A stretch of 64,000 nucleotides of DNA from NCBI GenBank assembly GCA_023395555.1, contig JAEWYQ010000051.1, positions 1 to 64,000 on the forward strand, in the 5' to 3' direction. Under the pieces are notes generated by a model that was given only the letters and a program-made list of their open reading frames with translations, was not told where the DNA came from and ran no database searches. The translations under genes and the position numbers were made by a program. Below, one piece after another: positions 17,181-25,953 of this stretch (position 1 is its first letter; every line of letters starts with the position of its first letter). The stretch comes from Bacillota bacterium (GTDB lineage Bacteria > Bacillota > Clostridia > Lachnospirales > Lachnospiraceae).

Positions 17181-17780
17181 TTATTTAAAAATCTTTACCC
17201 GATCCTCAAGGGGGCCAAATTCCTTCTCACCCGGCTGATCCAGAGGATTTCCAAAGGGCATCTGGGACATCAGCCTCCAGCTGCCCGGAAGCTCCCAGGT
17301 CTTGTGAACCTCTTCATCGATAAGAGGATTATAATGCTGCAGGGAGGCTCCCAGTCCCAGCTCCTCCAGAGCGGTCCACACAGTAAATTGCAGCATTCCG
17401 CTGGACTGGAGCGACCATAAAGGGAAATTATCCTGATAGAGCGGGAAAGCCTTCTGAAGTCCTTCCACCACTGCCTGATCCTCGAAGAAGAGGATGGTAC
17501 CCTGGCCATTCTTGAAGGAATTTATCTTTTCCTCCGTTGATCCGAAGGCCTCTGCCGGAACAATCTTTCTTAGTGTCTCACGAACGATCTCCCACAGCTT
17601 GTCATGATGCTCTCCCGACAGTACCACTGCTCTGGAGCTTTGTGAGTTAAACGCAGCCGGGACAAATTTCACACTGTGGTCAACCACTGCCTTGATCTCC
17701 TCCAGGGACACCCCGCTGTCTTTTCCGATTGCATAATATGATCTGCGGCTCTCTACTGCCTCACGAAACGATTTACTCAT
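17181..17780 (-). CDS. Nitroreductase family protein
   Basis: 199 residues from ATG at 17780, behind AAAGGCAGG; an upstream in-frame ATG at 17825 lacks a ribosome site. The family FMN contacts are visible: ESRRSYY near the start, the AFNSQSS loop (about 40-46) and the LGLGASLQHYNP region. It resembles the oxidoreductases of the YdgI/HdN class that reduce nitro compounds or quinones with NAD(P)H. It diverges from an OhrR-like regulator gene across a matching operator, so induction by peroxide or electrophiles is likely. Confidence 0.9.
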   Translation of the reverse strand: MSKSFREAVESRRSYYAIGKDSGVSLEEIKAVVDHSVKFVPAAFNSQSSRAVVLSGEHHDKLWEIVRETLRKIVPAEAFGSTEEKINSFKNGQGTILFFEDQAVVEGLQKAFPLYQDNFPLWSLQSSGMLQFTVWTALEELGLGASLQHYNPLIDEEVHKTWELPGSWRLMSQMPFGNPLDQPGEKEFGPLEDRVKIFK

Positions 17781-17886
17781 AATAATTACCTGCCTTTCTT
17801 TCTGAACTCTTTCTGTTGTTTCCATTTTTCACTGACTTTATTCTAATTTTTCTTACGGATTAGTATTAATATCTGCTTTTTAAATA

Positions 17887-17906
17887 TTAAATTGTTTACA
17901 ATTTAA
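17887..17906. promoter_or_regulatory. OhrR-type operator
   Basis: TTAAATTGT (17887-17895) and ACAATTTAA (17898-17906) form a 9-bp inverted repeat. The core is very close to the known B. subtilis OhrR operator half (AAATTGTATACAATT). A TTGACA box (17934-17929, minus strand) places it over the -10 to +1 region of the nitroreductase promoter. Confidence 0.75.
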
Positions 17907-18068
17907 TTTAATACTATATTTTTGTATTTGTCAATAGTTTTATTTGACTTTTTCAAAATAATTGTATAAAATCTAATTGCAAGTACTTATCCAAAGGATT
18001 TTATTCCCCTTCCGGATGTTCCCGGATCGGGTTCCATATATTTTATCAGCAGAAAGAGAGGCCGTACT

Positions 18069-18566
18069 ATGAATACTTCTTCATCCAGGGATGAAACGCC
18101 CCGCCGGGAGAGGGGAGCTTATGATATACTCATGCTGGATAATCAGCTATGCTTTTCCTTATATGTCTGTTCTAAGGAAATCATCAAAAAATATAAGGCC
18201 CTTTTGGAACCCTTCGGCCTGACCTATACCGGGTATATTATCATGATGGCCTTATGGGAGAAGGACAATGTGACCGTGAAGGAGCTGGGCTCCCGTCTCT
18301 ATCTGGATTCCGGCACCCTGACTCCCATGCTGAAAAAGCTGGAGGCTCAGGATTTCATAAAGCGAATCCGGAGCTCCAGCGATGAACGTAATGTGTATAT
18401 ACAGCTAACCTCCAAGGGCCTGGAATTCAAAGAGGATGCTCTCAATATCCCGAAGAGCTTAATCTGCAATCTGGATCTGGACCCGGAATATTCCGGCACT
18501 CTCCTGAAAGCCCTCCATGAGATGATGGAGCGGCTGGAGAATTCCGGCGATATCGCCGCAGATTAG
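18069..18566 (+). CDS. MarR family peroxide-sensing regulator, OhrR-like
   Basis: 165 residues. The order and sequence closely follow OhrR: LDNQLCFSLYVCSKEI with the single redox Cys position (C28), LTYTGYIIMMALWE, then the winged helix YLDSGTLTPMLKKLEAQDFIKRIRSSSDERNVYIQLT. In OhrR, oxidation of this Cys by organic peroxide releases DNA. The N-terminal 17 residues are an extra charged tail. Transcribed away from the nitroreductase, with TTGACT and TATAAA-like boxes at 17944-17972. No ohrA gene is nearby, so the nitroreductase replaces it as the obvious target. Confidence 0.9.
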   Translation: MNTSSSRDETPRRERGAYDILMLDNQLCFSLYVCSKEIIKKYKALLEPFGLTYTGYIIMMALWEKDNVTVKELGSRLYLDSGTLTPMLKKLEAQDFIKRIRSSSDERNVYIQLTSKGLEFKEDALNIPKSLICNLDLDPEYSGTLLKALHEMMERLENSGDIAAD

Positions 18567-18618
18567 GTCCTGTCAATTTTTCCTCTGCGGCAGAGAAACG
18601 GTGTCTCACACCAATTTG

Positions 18619-21084
18619 CTATGCCTTCCTTTTCAGCAATTTCTTCAAACCATTGAGAATTTCACCGTTCAATAGGAGGAGAAGGCCCTCCGCCCACGCC
18701 TCCCGCACAGCACCGCCGCCGGATGCCACAAGGGAATGGAAGGGCATTTCTTTGATCATGTTTGACATCATGCCTTCCTCTTCCCTGGAGTTCTTCGCGG
18801 TTTTCCTTGCCATCCGGTCCGCTGCCTTTATAATCAGCGTTCCGATCAGGGTGTGTTCGATATCCTCCAGTGTGTTGTTATGGTCATAGGGTCTGCCTGG
18901 TTTGCTGTCATGCAAGGGCAGGGGCCCTCCATATAAGGCTGAAAATGACTTCTCATCTGCAATAAATTCTCCTTTGGGAAGACTATAATAAACTGGTGAC
19001 TGATCCCGCAGATCGGGCTGCGGCATCGAAGGGCTATTCAAAGTAACGGAGGTCCGAAGGCTGCAAAGACTGGCGGAAGGGCCTGCCAGAATCTGATATT
19101 CCCCACTCTCTGCATACCAATCCCCGATCAGGGTATTATAATATCCGAATTCCCCGGTATCCAGCTCCAGGCTGATCTGCCTGCTTTCTCCCGCTTCCAG
19201 TTCCACCTTTGTAAATGCCTTTAATTCCTTTGCCGGCTGAAACACCTTCTCATTCCGGTGGCTGATAAACACCAGCGCGGTCTCCCTGGCTCTCCGGCTT
19301 CCCTGATTGGTAATGGTAAAGCCCAGCCGGAGCTTATCTCCAAATTCACAGCTTTCCCGGTCCAAAATGATATTCGAATAAGCAAAGCTTGAATAGGACA
19401 GCCCGTAACCAAAGGGGAAGCGGACTGCTTTTCCTGCTGTCTCATAATAGCGGTATCCCACATAGATGCTCTCCCTGTACTCTACCGTATGCCTTCCTCC
19501 GGGAAAATAACGGGATGCCGGACAATCCGTCAGACTAAGAGGCCAGGTCTCGGCCAGCTTGCCGCAAGGCACCGCTTTGCCAAGAAGAAGATTGGCAGCC
19601 GCTCTTCCGACGCCCTCTCCGGCCAGATAAGCAAGAAGAAGCCCTCTGACCTTATCATACCAGGGAAGCTCCATCGGAGCGCCGCCGTGCAGGATTACCG
19701 CAACATTGGGATTACAGTCTGCCACGGCAGAAATCAGACGATCCTGGATCGCCGGCAGCATAAGCGTACCCCGGTCAAAGCCCTCCGATTCGTATCCCTC
19801 CGGCAATCCCGCAAAAAGATATACGATATCCTTCCCTTTCGCCGCCTCACAGGCCTCCCGGATCAGCTGCTCTTCCTCAGAGGCATTCCGCCTGCTTTCC
19901 GCTCCCAGATAATAACCCCTGGCATAGGTCAGCGTCATTCCCTCCGCCTCCAGTACCTCATAAGCGTTCTCCACTCTTACCGGATGGAGCTTAGAGCTGC
20001 CCGCCCCCTGATACCTGGGTTGTTTGGCAAAGGACCCGATGATGGCTGCACTCTGACCCGGATTCCCCGGCAGAAGTTCTCCTTCATTCTTTAACAGCAC
20101 TGCGGATTGTTCGGCGGCTCTCACCGCCAGCTCATGGTGCTTTGCCGCATCATAGCGGTAGCCCGGCTGCTTCGCCTCCATCTGGCGGAGAATTAATTCG
20201 GCCACGCGGCAGGCTGACCGGTCCAAGGCCTCCTCCGAGAGCCTCTTCTCCCGCACTGCAGTCACTACCTTGGCATCATTCATTCCCATGGAACCCGGCA
20301 TTTCCAGATCCATTCCGGCCTCAATTCCCATAATCCGGTCATTCACCGCGCCCCAATCTGAAATCACCAGTCCCTCATAACCCCATTCCTTCCGTAAGAT
20401 ATCTGTGAGCAGTCTGCGATTCTCGCTGCAATATTCTCCCTTAAGGCGGTTATAGGCACACATAACAGTCCGGGGCTTTCCCTTCTTAACGGCGATTTCA
20501 AAAGCCTTCAGATACAATTCACGAAATGCCCTCTCATCCACCACCGCATTGATGGTCATCCGTCTTCTCTCCTGATTGTTGACCGCAAAATGCTTCAGGG
20601 AGGTTCCCACTCCTGTGCTTTGTACTCCCTCAATCATTCCCGCAGCCAGCTCCCCGGATAGCAAAGGGTCTTCGCTGTAATACTCAAAATTACGTCCGCA
20701 TAAGGGACTGCGCTTTTGGTTGACCCCCGGGCCCAGAAGCACCGAGACCTCTTCCTGAAGACATTCCTCCCCGATAGCGCTTCCTATCTCCCTGGCCAAT
20801 TCCGTATCAAAGCTGCAGGCCAATGCGCTTGCTGTAGGGAAGCATACCGCGGGAAGACTGTCTCCTAATCCAAGATTATCCGCATCTCCTACCTGCTTCC
20901 GGAGTCCGTGGGGCCCGTCACATACCATGATAGTATCCAGCCCCAGGCGCTCTATCGCCTTCAAATTCCAGAAATCCTGCCCGGAGCAGAGCCCCGCCTT
21001 CTCTTCCAGCGTCATCTGTGCAACCAGCTCTCCTGCCTTACGCTGTATCCTGTCTTTCTCTTCCTGAATTGAATCCTTACCCAT
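18619..21084 (-). CDS. GH3 family beta-glucosidase
   Basis: 821 residues from ATG at 21084 behind GGAGG. Family 3 N-domain with FAVNNQERRR and nucleophile D243 in LVISDWGAVND; C-domain with AIIGSFAKQPRYQGAGSS and YEGRGFDRG-like segments (EGYESEGFDRGTLMLP); then a fibronectin-III-like domain (FGYGLSYSSFAY, LVFISHRNEKVFQPAKELKAF). A helical tail of about 110 residues ends in ALLLLNGEILNGLKKLLKRK-like sequence. No signal peptide, so it acts in the cytoplasm on imported glucosides. Last gene of the symporter-GH13-GH3 run; its 3' end faces the MarR gene. Confidence 0.94.
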   Translation of the reverse strand: MGKDSIQEEKDRIQRKAGELVAQMTLEEKAGLCSGQDFWNLKAIERLGLDTIMVCDGPHGLRKQVGDADNLGLGDSLPAVCFPTASALACSFDTELAREIGSAIGEECLQEEVSVLLGPGVNQKRSPLCGRNFEYYSEDPLLSGELAAGMIEGVQSTGVGTSLKHFAVNNQERRRMTINAVVDERAFRELYLKAFEIAVKKGKPRTVMCAYNRLKGEYCSENRRLLTDILRKEWGYEGLVISDWGAVNDRIMGIEAGMDLEMPGSMGMNDAKVVTAVREKRLSEEALDRSACRVAELILRQMEAKQPGYRYDAAKHHELAVRAAEQSAVLLKNEGELLPGNPGQSAAIIGSFAKQPRYQGAGSSKLHPVRVENAYEVLEAEGMTLTYARGYYLGAESRRNASEEEQLIREACEAAKGKDIVYLFAGLPEGYESEGFDRGTLMLPAIQDRLISAVADCNPNVAVILHGGAPMELPWYDKVRGLLLAYLAGEGVGRAAANLLLGKAVPCGKLAETWPLSLTDCPASRYFPGGRHTVEYRESIYVGYRYYETAGKAVRFPFGYGLSYSSFAYSNIILDRESCEFGDKLRLGFTITNQGSRRARETALVFISHRNEKVFQPAKELKAFTKVELEAGESRQISLELDTGEFGYYNTLIGDWYAESGEYQILAGPSASLCSLRTSVTLNSPSMPQPDLRDQSPVYYSLPKGEFIADEKSFSALYGGPLPLHDSKPGRPYDHNNTLEDIEHTLIGTLIIKAADRMARKTAKNSREEEGMMSNMIKEMPFHSLVASGGGAVREAWAEGLLLLLNGEILNGLKKLLKRKA

Positions 21085-21189
21085 ACATACCTCCATGTCC
21101 CGCTTCTACCGGTGCGAAGACGGTTCTGCTCTTCCAACCTTATCTGCTTCCCTTGTTTCTACGTTATAAGTCATGCATAATCAGTCCGG

Positions 21190-23088
21190 TTACTTTATTT
21201 TAAGATAAAGATTAGCCTCATAAGGACGAAGCCGCTTTCCGCCCATCCTATAGTTAGAGATTACTTTCTTAAGTCCCGGAACGGCCGACGGTTTTGTCAC
21301 ATACTTTCCGCTGAGATTACATTCCATATAGAATTCACTCTTTCCCAGGGTTCGATAATAGGTAAAAACATTCTTTCTTCTGCGGTTCACCACCCGGAAG
21401 CTTCCATAAACCAAAGCCGGGTTATCTCTCCTCAGCCGGATCATCGCCCGGTAAAAGTTCAGTACAGAATCCGAATTCCCCTCCTGCACCCTCACATTCC
21501 AATTCTCATAATCCCTCCCTGCCATAATCCAGGGCTCTCCCTCTGTAAAGCCCCCGTGCTCCTCGTTGCTCCATTGCATGGGTGTCCTGGAATGATCCCT
21601 GCTTCCGCTCATAATCTTATCCCAGGCTCCCTGCGCTCCCTGCCCAGGGAGAAGCTCTTTATAATAATTAATGCTCTCTACATCCCGAAGCTCTTCGATA
21701 GAGGAAAAGCTCTGATTGACACTGCCAATCTCCTGGCCCTGATAGATAAAGGGGGTACCCTTCAGTGTCATCTGTATCATGGCTAACAATTTGCCCAGAA
21801 CCTCCCGGACCGCCGGGTCCGGGTTAACTTTGGAAATCATCCTGGGATTATCGTGGTTTTCATAAAACACGGACATCCAGCAATGATCCCCATAATTCTC
21901 CATCCAGTCAATCATATATTTCTTCAGGTAGTTCAGATCATACCGATAATCATCAAAGCGCACATGCCCCGGCGTCTCCAAATGATCAAAGGAGAATACC
22001 ATATCCAGCTCCCCGCGTTCCTCCCCGCTCAGAAGCTGGCTCATCTGCATCCCTACCCCCGGTGTCTCCCCCACCGTAAAGGCCTTATAAGGCTCAAAGG
22101 CTTCCCTTCGCAGCTCCTTTAGGTATTGGTGAAGCTTCGGCCCGTAATAATAATGTTCAATGCCATAATATCCCATAAGGCCGCCGATTTTCTCATTTCC
22201 CTGGGGAAGGCCCTCCTTCTTTGAGATATAATTTATAACATCCAGGCGGAAGCCATCCACCCCTTTCTCCAGCCACCACCGGATCATTGAGGCAATTTCG
22301 GAACGAAGCTCCTGATTCCCCCAATTCAGATCCATCTGTTTCTTAGAGAAAAGGTGCAATCCCCATTCATCCAGCTCCTCATAATAATTCCAGGCCGGTC
22401 CGCTGAAGAAGGAATTCCAGTTATTCGGTTCCTTTCCGTCCTCTGATCTTCGAAAAAGATAGTAATCATGGTATTTTGAATTCCTGTCCTTAAGAGCCTG
22501 GAGAAACCAGGGATGCTCATCCGAGGTATGGTTCACCACCAGATCCATGATCAGACGCATCCCTCTCTTATGTACCTCTTCCAGCAGGAGCTGAAAATCC
22601 TCCATGGTGCCGAATTCCTCCATAATAGCCTGATAGTCCCTGATATCATAGCCATTATCATCATTTGGGGAATCATAGATGGGAGACAGCCAGATTGCAT
22701 TCACACCCAGATCCTTCAAATAATCCAGTCTGGAGATAATCCCCCGAAGATCCCCTATCCCGTCGCCGTCCGAGTCCTGGAAGCTTCTCGGGTAGATCTG
22801 GTAGAACACAGCCTCCTTCCACCAGGCCCGGACAATATCCCCCTGCTTCATCACAGGGATGTCGGCTTCGCTGTTCAACAGCTCCAAAAAGGTCTGAAAG
22901 AACTCCTCTCCCAGCGCTTTCCTTGTAAGTCTCGCCACCGTCTTCAATTTCATATTTCGGACTATGGGATTGGTCAGCAGGGTCTCCTTTTTTTTCATCT
23001 GAAGCAGCAGCTTGTGCAGCACATCATGCCCGATAGGATTCTTATAAACCTCTTTGATCTTGCTCTCAAAATCCAGATGATTACTCAT
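21190..23088 (-). CDS. GH13 alpha-glucosidase (oligo-1,6-glucosidase type) with N-terminal helical module
   Basis: 632 residues. Residues about 88-630 form a GH13 enzyme: YQIYPRSFQDSDGDGIGDLRGI, catalytic D283 (GFRLDVIN), E341 (VGETPG) and D413 (ENHDNPR). The usual enzyme starts near WWKEAVFYQIYP at residue 89, so about 85 extra residues precede it. That extension is helical and resembles the C-terminal tail of the adjacent GH3 enzyme. GGGAGG precedes ATG. It hydrolyses alpha-1,6 or alpha-1,4 linked glucose oligomers in the cytoplasm, downstream of the symporter gene. Confidence 0.93.
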   Translation of the reverse strand: MSNHLDFESKIKEVYKNPIGHDVLHKLLLQMKKKETLLTNPIVRNMKLKTVARLTRKALGEEFFQTFLELLNSEADIPVMKQGDIVRAWWKEAVFYQIYPRSFQDSDGDGIGDLRGIISRLDYLKDLGVNAIWLSPIYDSPNDDNGYDIRDYQAIMEEFGTMEDFQLLLEEVHKRGMRLIMDLVVNHTSDEHPWFLQALKDRNSKYHDYYLFRRSEDGKEPNNWNSFFSGPAWNYYEELDEWGLHLFSKKQMDLNWGNQELRSEIASMIRWWLEKGVDGFRLDVINYISKKEGLPQGNEKIGGLMGYYGIEHYYYGPKLHQYLKELRREAFEPYKAFTVGETPGVGMQMSQLLSGEERGELDMVFSFDHLETPGHVRFDDYRYDLNYLKKYMIDWMENYGDHCWMSVFYENHDNPRMISKVNPDPAVREVLGKLLAMIQMTLKGTPFIYQGQEIGSVNQSFSSIEELRDVESINYYKELLPGQGAQGAWDKIMSGSRDHSRTPMQWSNEEHGGFTEGEPWIMAGRDYENWNVRVQEGNSDSVLNFYRAMIRLRRDNPALVYGSFRVVNRRRKNVFTYYRTLGKSEFYMECNLSGKYVTKPSAVPGLKKVISNYRMGGKRLRPYEANLYLKIK

Positions 23089-23152
23089 AAATACCTCCCC
23101 GATGGAGACCGCTCAGCGAATGGAACACCGAGCTGTCTCCATCCCTATTCTT

Positions 23153-24487
23153 CTACTCCTCTGTTTCCCTCAGCTTCTTCTGATTTTCCTCCATCATTCT
23201 TGCCACTTCCTTTTCATCCAGCTTGTATACTCCCATAATAATCAGCATCACAACGTACCCAATGCAAGGAATCAGACATAGAATCATCCATATCCCCTCC
23301 AGGGCACCTGCGGTCTGGAAGCTGGATTGCTCCACATATCCGAAGGCTCCCAGCAGCACAACACAGAGGGTATTTGCCAATGCTCCTCCCAGCTTCGTCA
23401 TAAAGGTCTGAATGGAAAAAGCCATACCGGCAGTTCTCTCCCCCGTGTGATAGGCGCCATATTCAATGCAGTCCGCGGTAAACATGCCATACAGCATTAA
23501 CGGCAGCTGCATAAAGGTAATCCGCACAGCCGCAAGAGCCAGGAACAGGGGCATATTGCCGTATCCGGCATAATACTGCACAACACTTAGCACAATCGCC
23601 GCAATCGAACTGAATACCGTAACCCTCTTCTTGCCGAAGCGCTTAATCAGCATCGGCAGGAGAGGGGCAACCAGAATAACCGGAACGATGACAATTGCCA
23701 TGATCACCGTCACCATTCCCTCATCCCCCAAATTGGAATTGGCAAAATATACGGCAATGATCTGAATCGTGTTCGTTATCTCTATTCCCAGATAGCCTGT
23801 AAAGTAGATCAGCAGATATTTATTTTTAAACAGATAGCGGAAAATCTTCACAAAGGTCAGATCCTCGCTGTTATGATACTTCACCCGCTCCTTTGCTAAA
23901 AATTGAAGGGGAAACATCACAACAAAGGCAATCAGGCAATAGACCCCCATAGCCCAGGTCCAGCCAATGCCTGCCTTAATGCTCATAAATACCGCACTGG
24001 TAATAGCTGCGACGGCTGCCGCAAGCCTTCCGTAGGCCATCAGCTTATCCCGTTCGTAGGTATTGCTGGTCATAACCGTAGAGAGGGAGAACAGCGGGGA
24101 ATCCGATATGGTATACACCATATCAAAGATCAGATAAGTAATATATGCATACGCCAGCTTAAGAAGATAAGGTCCCTCCGGCCTGATAAACATCAGAAAC
24201 AGGGACACAGGCAATATGTAGGTTACAACCTTGAGCCAGGGAAGAAATTTCCCCTTCTTAAATTGGCACCGGTCTACAATGGCTCCCATAATGGGATCAT
24301 TCACCGCGTCCCATACCTTAGCCAGCAGAAGCAGCACCGCAGTATCCCTTAAGGTCAACCCGACAAACTCCGTATAAAAATAAGTTAAAAACTGAAATGG
24401 CAGCACATAAATAATGTTTTGCCCTAAAAAGAATCCTCCATAAGATAACCGTTCCGCTGCCGATGTTTGCATCGCTTTCCGTTCCAT
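23153..24487 (-). CDS. GPH family sugar:cation symporter
   Basis: 444 residues from ATG at 24487 behind GGGAGGG, with twelve predicted membrane segments. The glycoside-pentoside-hexuronide family pattern is visible: ERLSYGGFFLGQN at the N-terminus, KVWDAVNDPIMGAIVDR in loop 2-3, and CIEYGAYHTGERTAGMAFSIQTF later. It brings glycosides in with Na+ or H+. It is first in the operon with GH13 and GH3 enzymes, so the cargo is probably a gluco-oligosaccharide or glucoside. Two direct repeats lie in its upstream region. Confidence 0.92.
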   Translation of the reverse strand: MERKAMQTSAAERLSYGGFFLGQNIIYVLPFQFLTYFYTEFVGLTLRDTAVLLLLAKVWDAVNDPIMGAIVDRCQFKKGKFLPWLKVVTYILPVSLFLMFIRPEGPYLLKLAYAYITYLIFDMVYTISDSPLFSLSTVMTSNTYERDKLMAYGRLAAAVAAITSAVFMSIKAGIGWTWAMGVYCLIAFVVMFPLQFLAKERVKYHNSEDLTFVKIFRYLFKNKYLLIYFTGYLGIEITNTIQIIAVYFANSNLGDEGMVTVIMAIVIVPVILVAPLLPMLIKRFGKKRVTVFSSIAAIVLSVVQYYAGYGNMPLFLALAAVRITFMQLPLMLYGMFTADCIEYGAYHTGERTAGMAFSIQTFMTKLGGALANTLCVVLLGAFGYVEQSSFQTAGALEGIWMILCLIPCIGYVVMLIIMGVYKLDEKEVARMMEENQKKLRETEE

Positions 24488-24521
24488 ACCCCACACCCTC
24501 CCGTACCATTCTTGCTTCTTA

Positions 24522-24575
24522 TGGTCATTTTAACTCTAAATCCAGGAATTATCAACTTGTTTTGGTCATTTTAAC
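24522..24575. promoter_or_regulatory. Paired direct repeats before the glucoside operon
   Basis: TGGTCATTTTAAC occurs exactly twice (24522-24534 and 24563-24575), start to start 41 bp (about four helical turns), upstream of the symporter gene. Paired same-face sites suggest binding by an AraC- or LacI-type regulator. Confidence 0.55.
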
Positions 24576-24585
24576 CATAATATGC

Positions 24586-24651
24586 ACTATAGTTAAGCCT
24601 GCGGCTTCTGGAGGCTATAGTGCCCCGGCATTCACAGGCTTAACTGTAACT
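24586..24651. repeat. Inverted repeat in the region upstream of the glucoside operon
   Basis: Arms AGTTAAGCCTG (24591-24601) and CAGGCTTAACT (24635-24645) are exact inverted copies around a 33-bp centre, with weaker matching outward. No T-run follows. Role unknown. Confidence 0.5.
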
Positions 24652-24749
24652 AATACGGATCAATTGATGTAAATTTACGTATAATGGGAAATATATTATG
24701 AAAATTGCAGATGATAAATAAAGGGATACGTCCTGAGATAAAAATCCGG

Positions 24750-25232
24750 TTATACTTTATGAAGTGTTTTTCGAAACAATCCTCGTTGATACCCTTTTGA
24801 ACATTCAATGGAAGCAATTTGATACCCTTTGCTGAGATAAAAATCCTTCAACCGGCTGTTTTCCACAGCGGAATATAATTCAACCATTTCTGCCGGCGAA
24901 GAAACCAGGGACTTTTCTGCAAAGGAAAGCATTTCGCTCCCAATTCCCAGACCTTGATACTCGGGTAATATGGCAAAGCGTGATATATACGCCTTTTCCC
25001 CTTTGATTTCCACACGCAGGGAGCCCACCGGAATCCCTTCCCAATAAGCCACATAGACATGCTTATGAAGCAGATCCCTTCGCACATCCTGTTCGCTTTC
25101 CTGCAATGCCTCCATTGTATCGATTCCAATGGCATTGCAATATTGTACAAAGGATTTTTTCACAATACCTGCAATGCTTTTTATGTCAGACTCTGCTGCT
25201 GGCTGAATATGAAGCTTTTTCATAGAAGACAT
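24750..25232 (-). CDS. GNAT family N-acetyltransferase
   Basis: 160 residues from ATG at 25232 (in-frame starts further upstream lack a ribosome site). Acetyl-CoA binding motif A is FAILPEYQGLGIGSEMLSFAE, after the strand VGSLRVEIKGEKAYISR; motif B is LYSAVENSRLKDFYLSKGY. The acceptor substrate cannot be inferred. A dispersed repeat (copy B) lies upstream and its TGATATAAT box points toward this gene. Confidence 0.85.
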   Translation of the reverse strand: MSSMKKLHIQPAAESDIKSIAGIVKKSFVQYCNAIGIDTMEALQESEQDVRRDLLHKHVYVAYWEGIPVGSLRVEIKGEKAYISRFAILPEYQGLGIGSEMLSFAEKSLVSSPAEMVELYSAVENSRLKDFYLSKGYQIASIECSKGYQRGLFRKTLHKV

Positions 25233-25312
25233 AAGTATTTCCCATCTTTCGCATATTTTCAAGGGCGTTTTCATAAGAAAACTATTTCCGGGTATGTTCA
25301 ATTATGTTATTT

Positions 25313-25412
25313 TATTATATCATGAACAAGGGGCACGTTCATGATCTCCAGCTCCGATCGCATGATCACGAGCAAGCTCGTATCATGCTCACTACGCTTT
25401 CATTATATCATA
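25313..25412 (-). repeat. Dispersed structured repeat, copy B (most complete)
   Basis: Full copy in the divergent gap between the GNAT and HD genes. Hairpin 1: ATCATGAAC (25319-25327) with GTTCATGAT (25337-25345). Hairpin 2: GCATGATCACGAG with CTCGTATCATGC around CAAG (25360-25388). Then GCTCACTACGCTTTC and a second TGATATAAT box (minus strand) at the right end. Both -10-like boxes read leftward. Confidence 0.85.
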
Positions 25413-25431
25413 AGGTTTAGAAAGAAAGGCG

Positions 25432-25953
25432 GTGAAGACCATCACCACGGCACAGAAAAAGAAATTCATCAGAAGCCTTCATGAGCTTATGCAGCAGGAA
25501 AAGCTTCTGGAGATGGAAAAGTTCATCCAGCATGGCAATACCACAACACTCACCCATTGCTTTGTTGTGGCCTATTACAGCTATTGCCTGGCTCTCCTGC
25601 TGCCAATACGCTTTCGTTATAAAAGTATGATACGGGGGGCTATGCTGCATGATTTTTACCTTTATGACTGGCATGATCCTGACCCCGTCCACCGGCTGCA
25701 CGGCTTCTTTCATCCCCGCTTTGCCCTCGATAACGCAAGAAAACACTTTATTCTTAATTCTGTGGAGGAGGATATTATATTAACGCACATGTGGCCTCTG
25801 ACTCTCCGGGCCGTCCCACGCTGCAGGGAAGCCCTGCTGGTATGTATGGTAGATAAATTCTGCTCTTTAGCGGAAACCTTGTACATTCCCATCCTGTCCC
25901 AAGATATGCTCCAGATTTTTGAGGGGCTGGGACAGACTACGCCCGGATTATAG
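25432..25953 (+). CDS. HD domain phosphohydrolase-like protein
   Basis: 173 residues, GTG start close behind AAAGGCG. HD-type metal residues: an early His in TLTHCFVVAYYSY, HD in GAMLHDFYLYDWHD, His in HMWPLT and Asp in VDKFCS. The size and layout match small stand-alone HD proteins of Clostridia whose substrate is unknown. Its stop overlaps the end of argC on the other strand by 6 bp. Confidence 0.85.
   Translation: MKTITTAQKKKFIRSLHELMQQEKLLEMEKFIQHGNTTTLTHCFVVAYYSYCLALLLPIRFRYKSMIRGAMLHDFYLYDWHDPDPVHRLHGFFHPRFALDNARKHFILNSVEEDIILTHMWPLTLRAVPRCREALLVCMVDKFCSLAETLYIPILSQDMLQIFEGLGQTTPGL

Noticed and set aside
25313-25412. CRISPR array as explanation for the repeated hairpins
   Set aside because: The copies are 7-15 kb apart, single, of unequal length and without spacers or cas genes.
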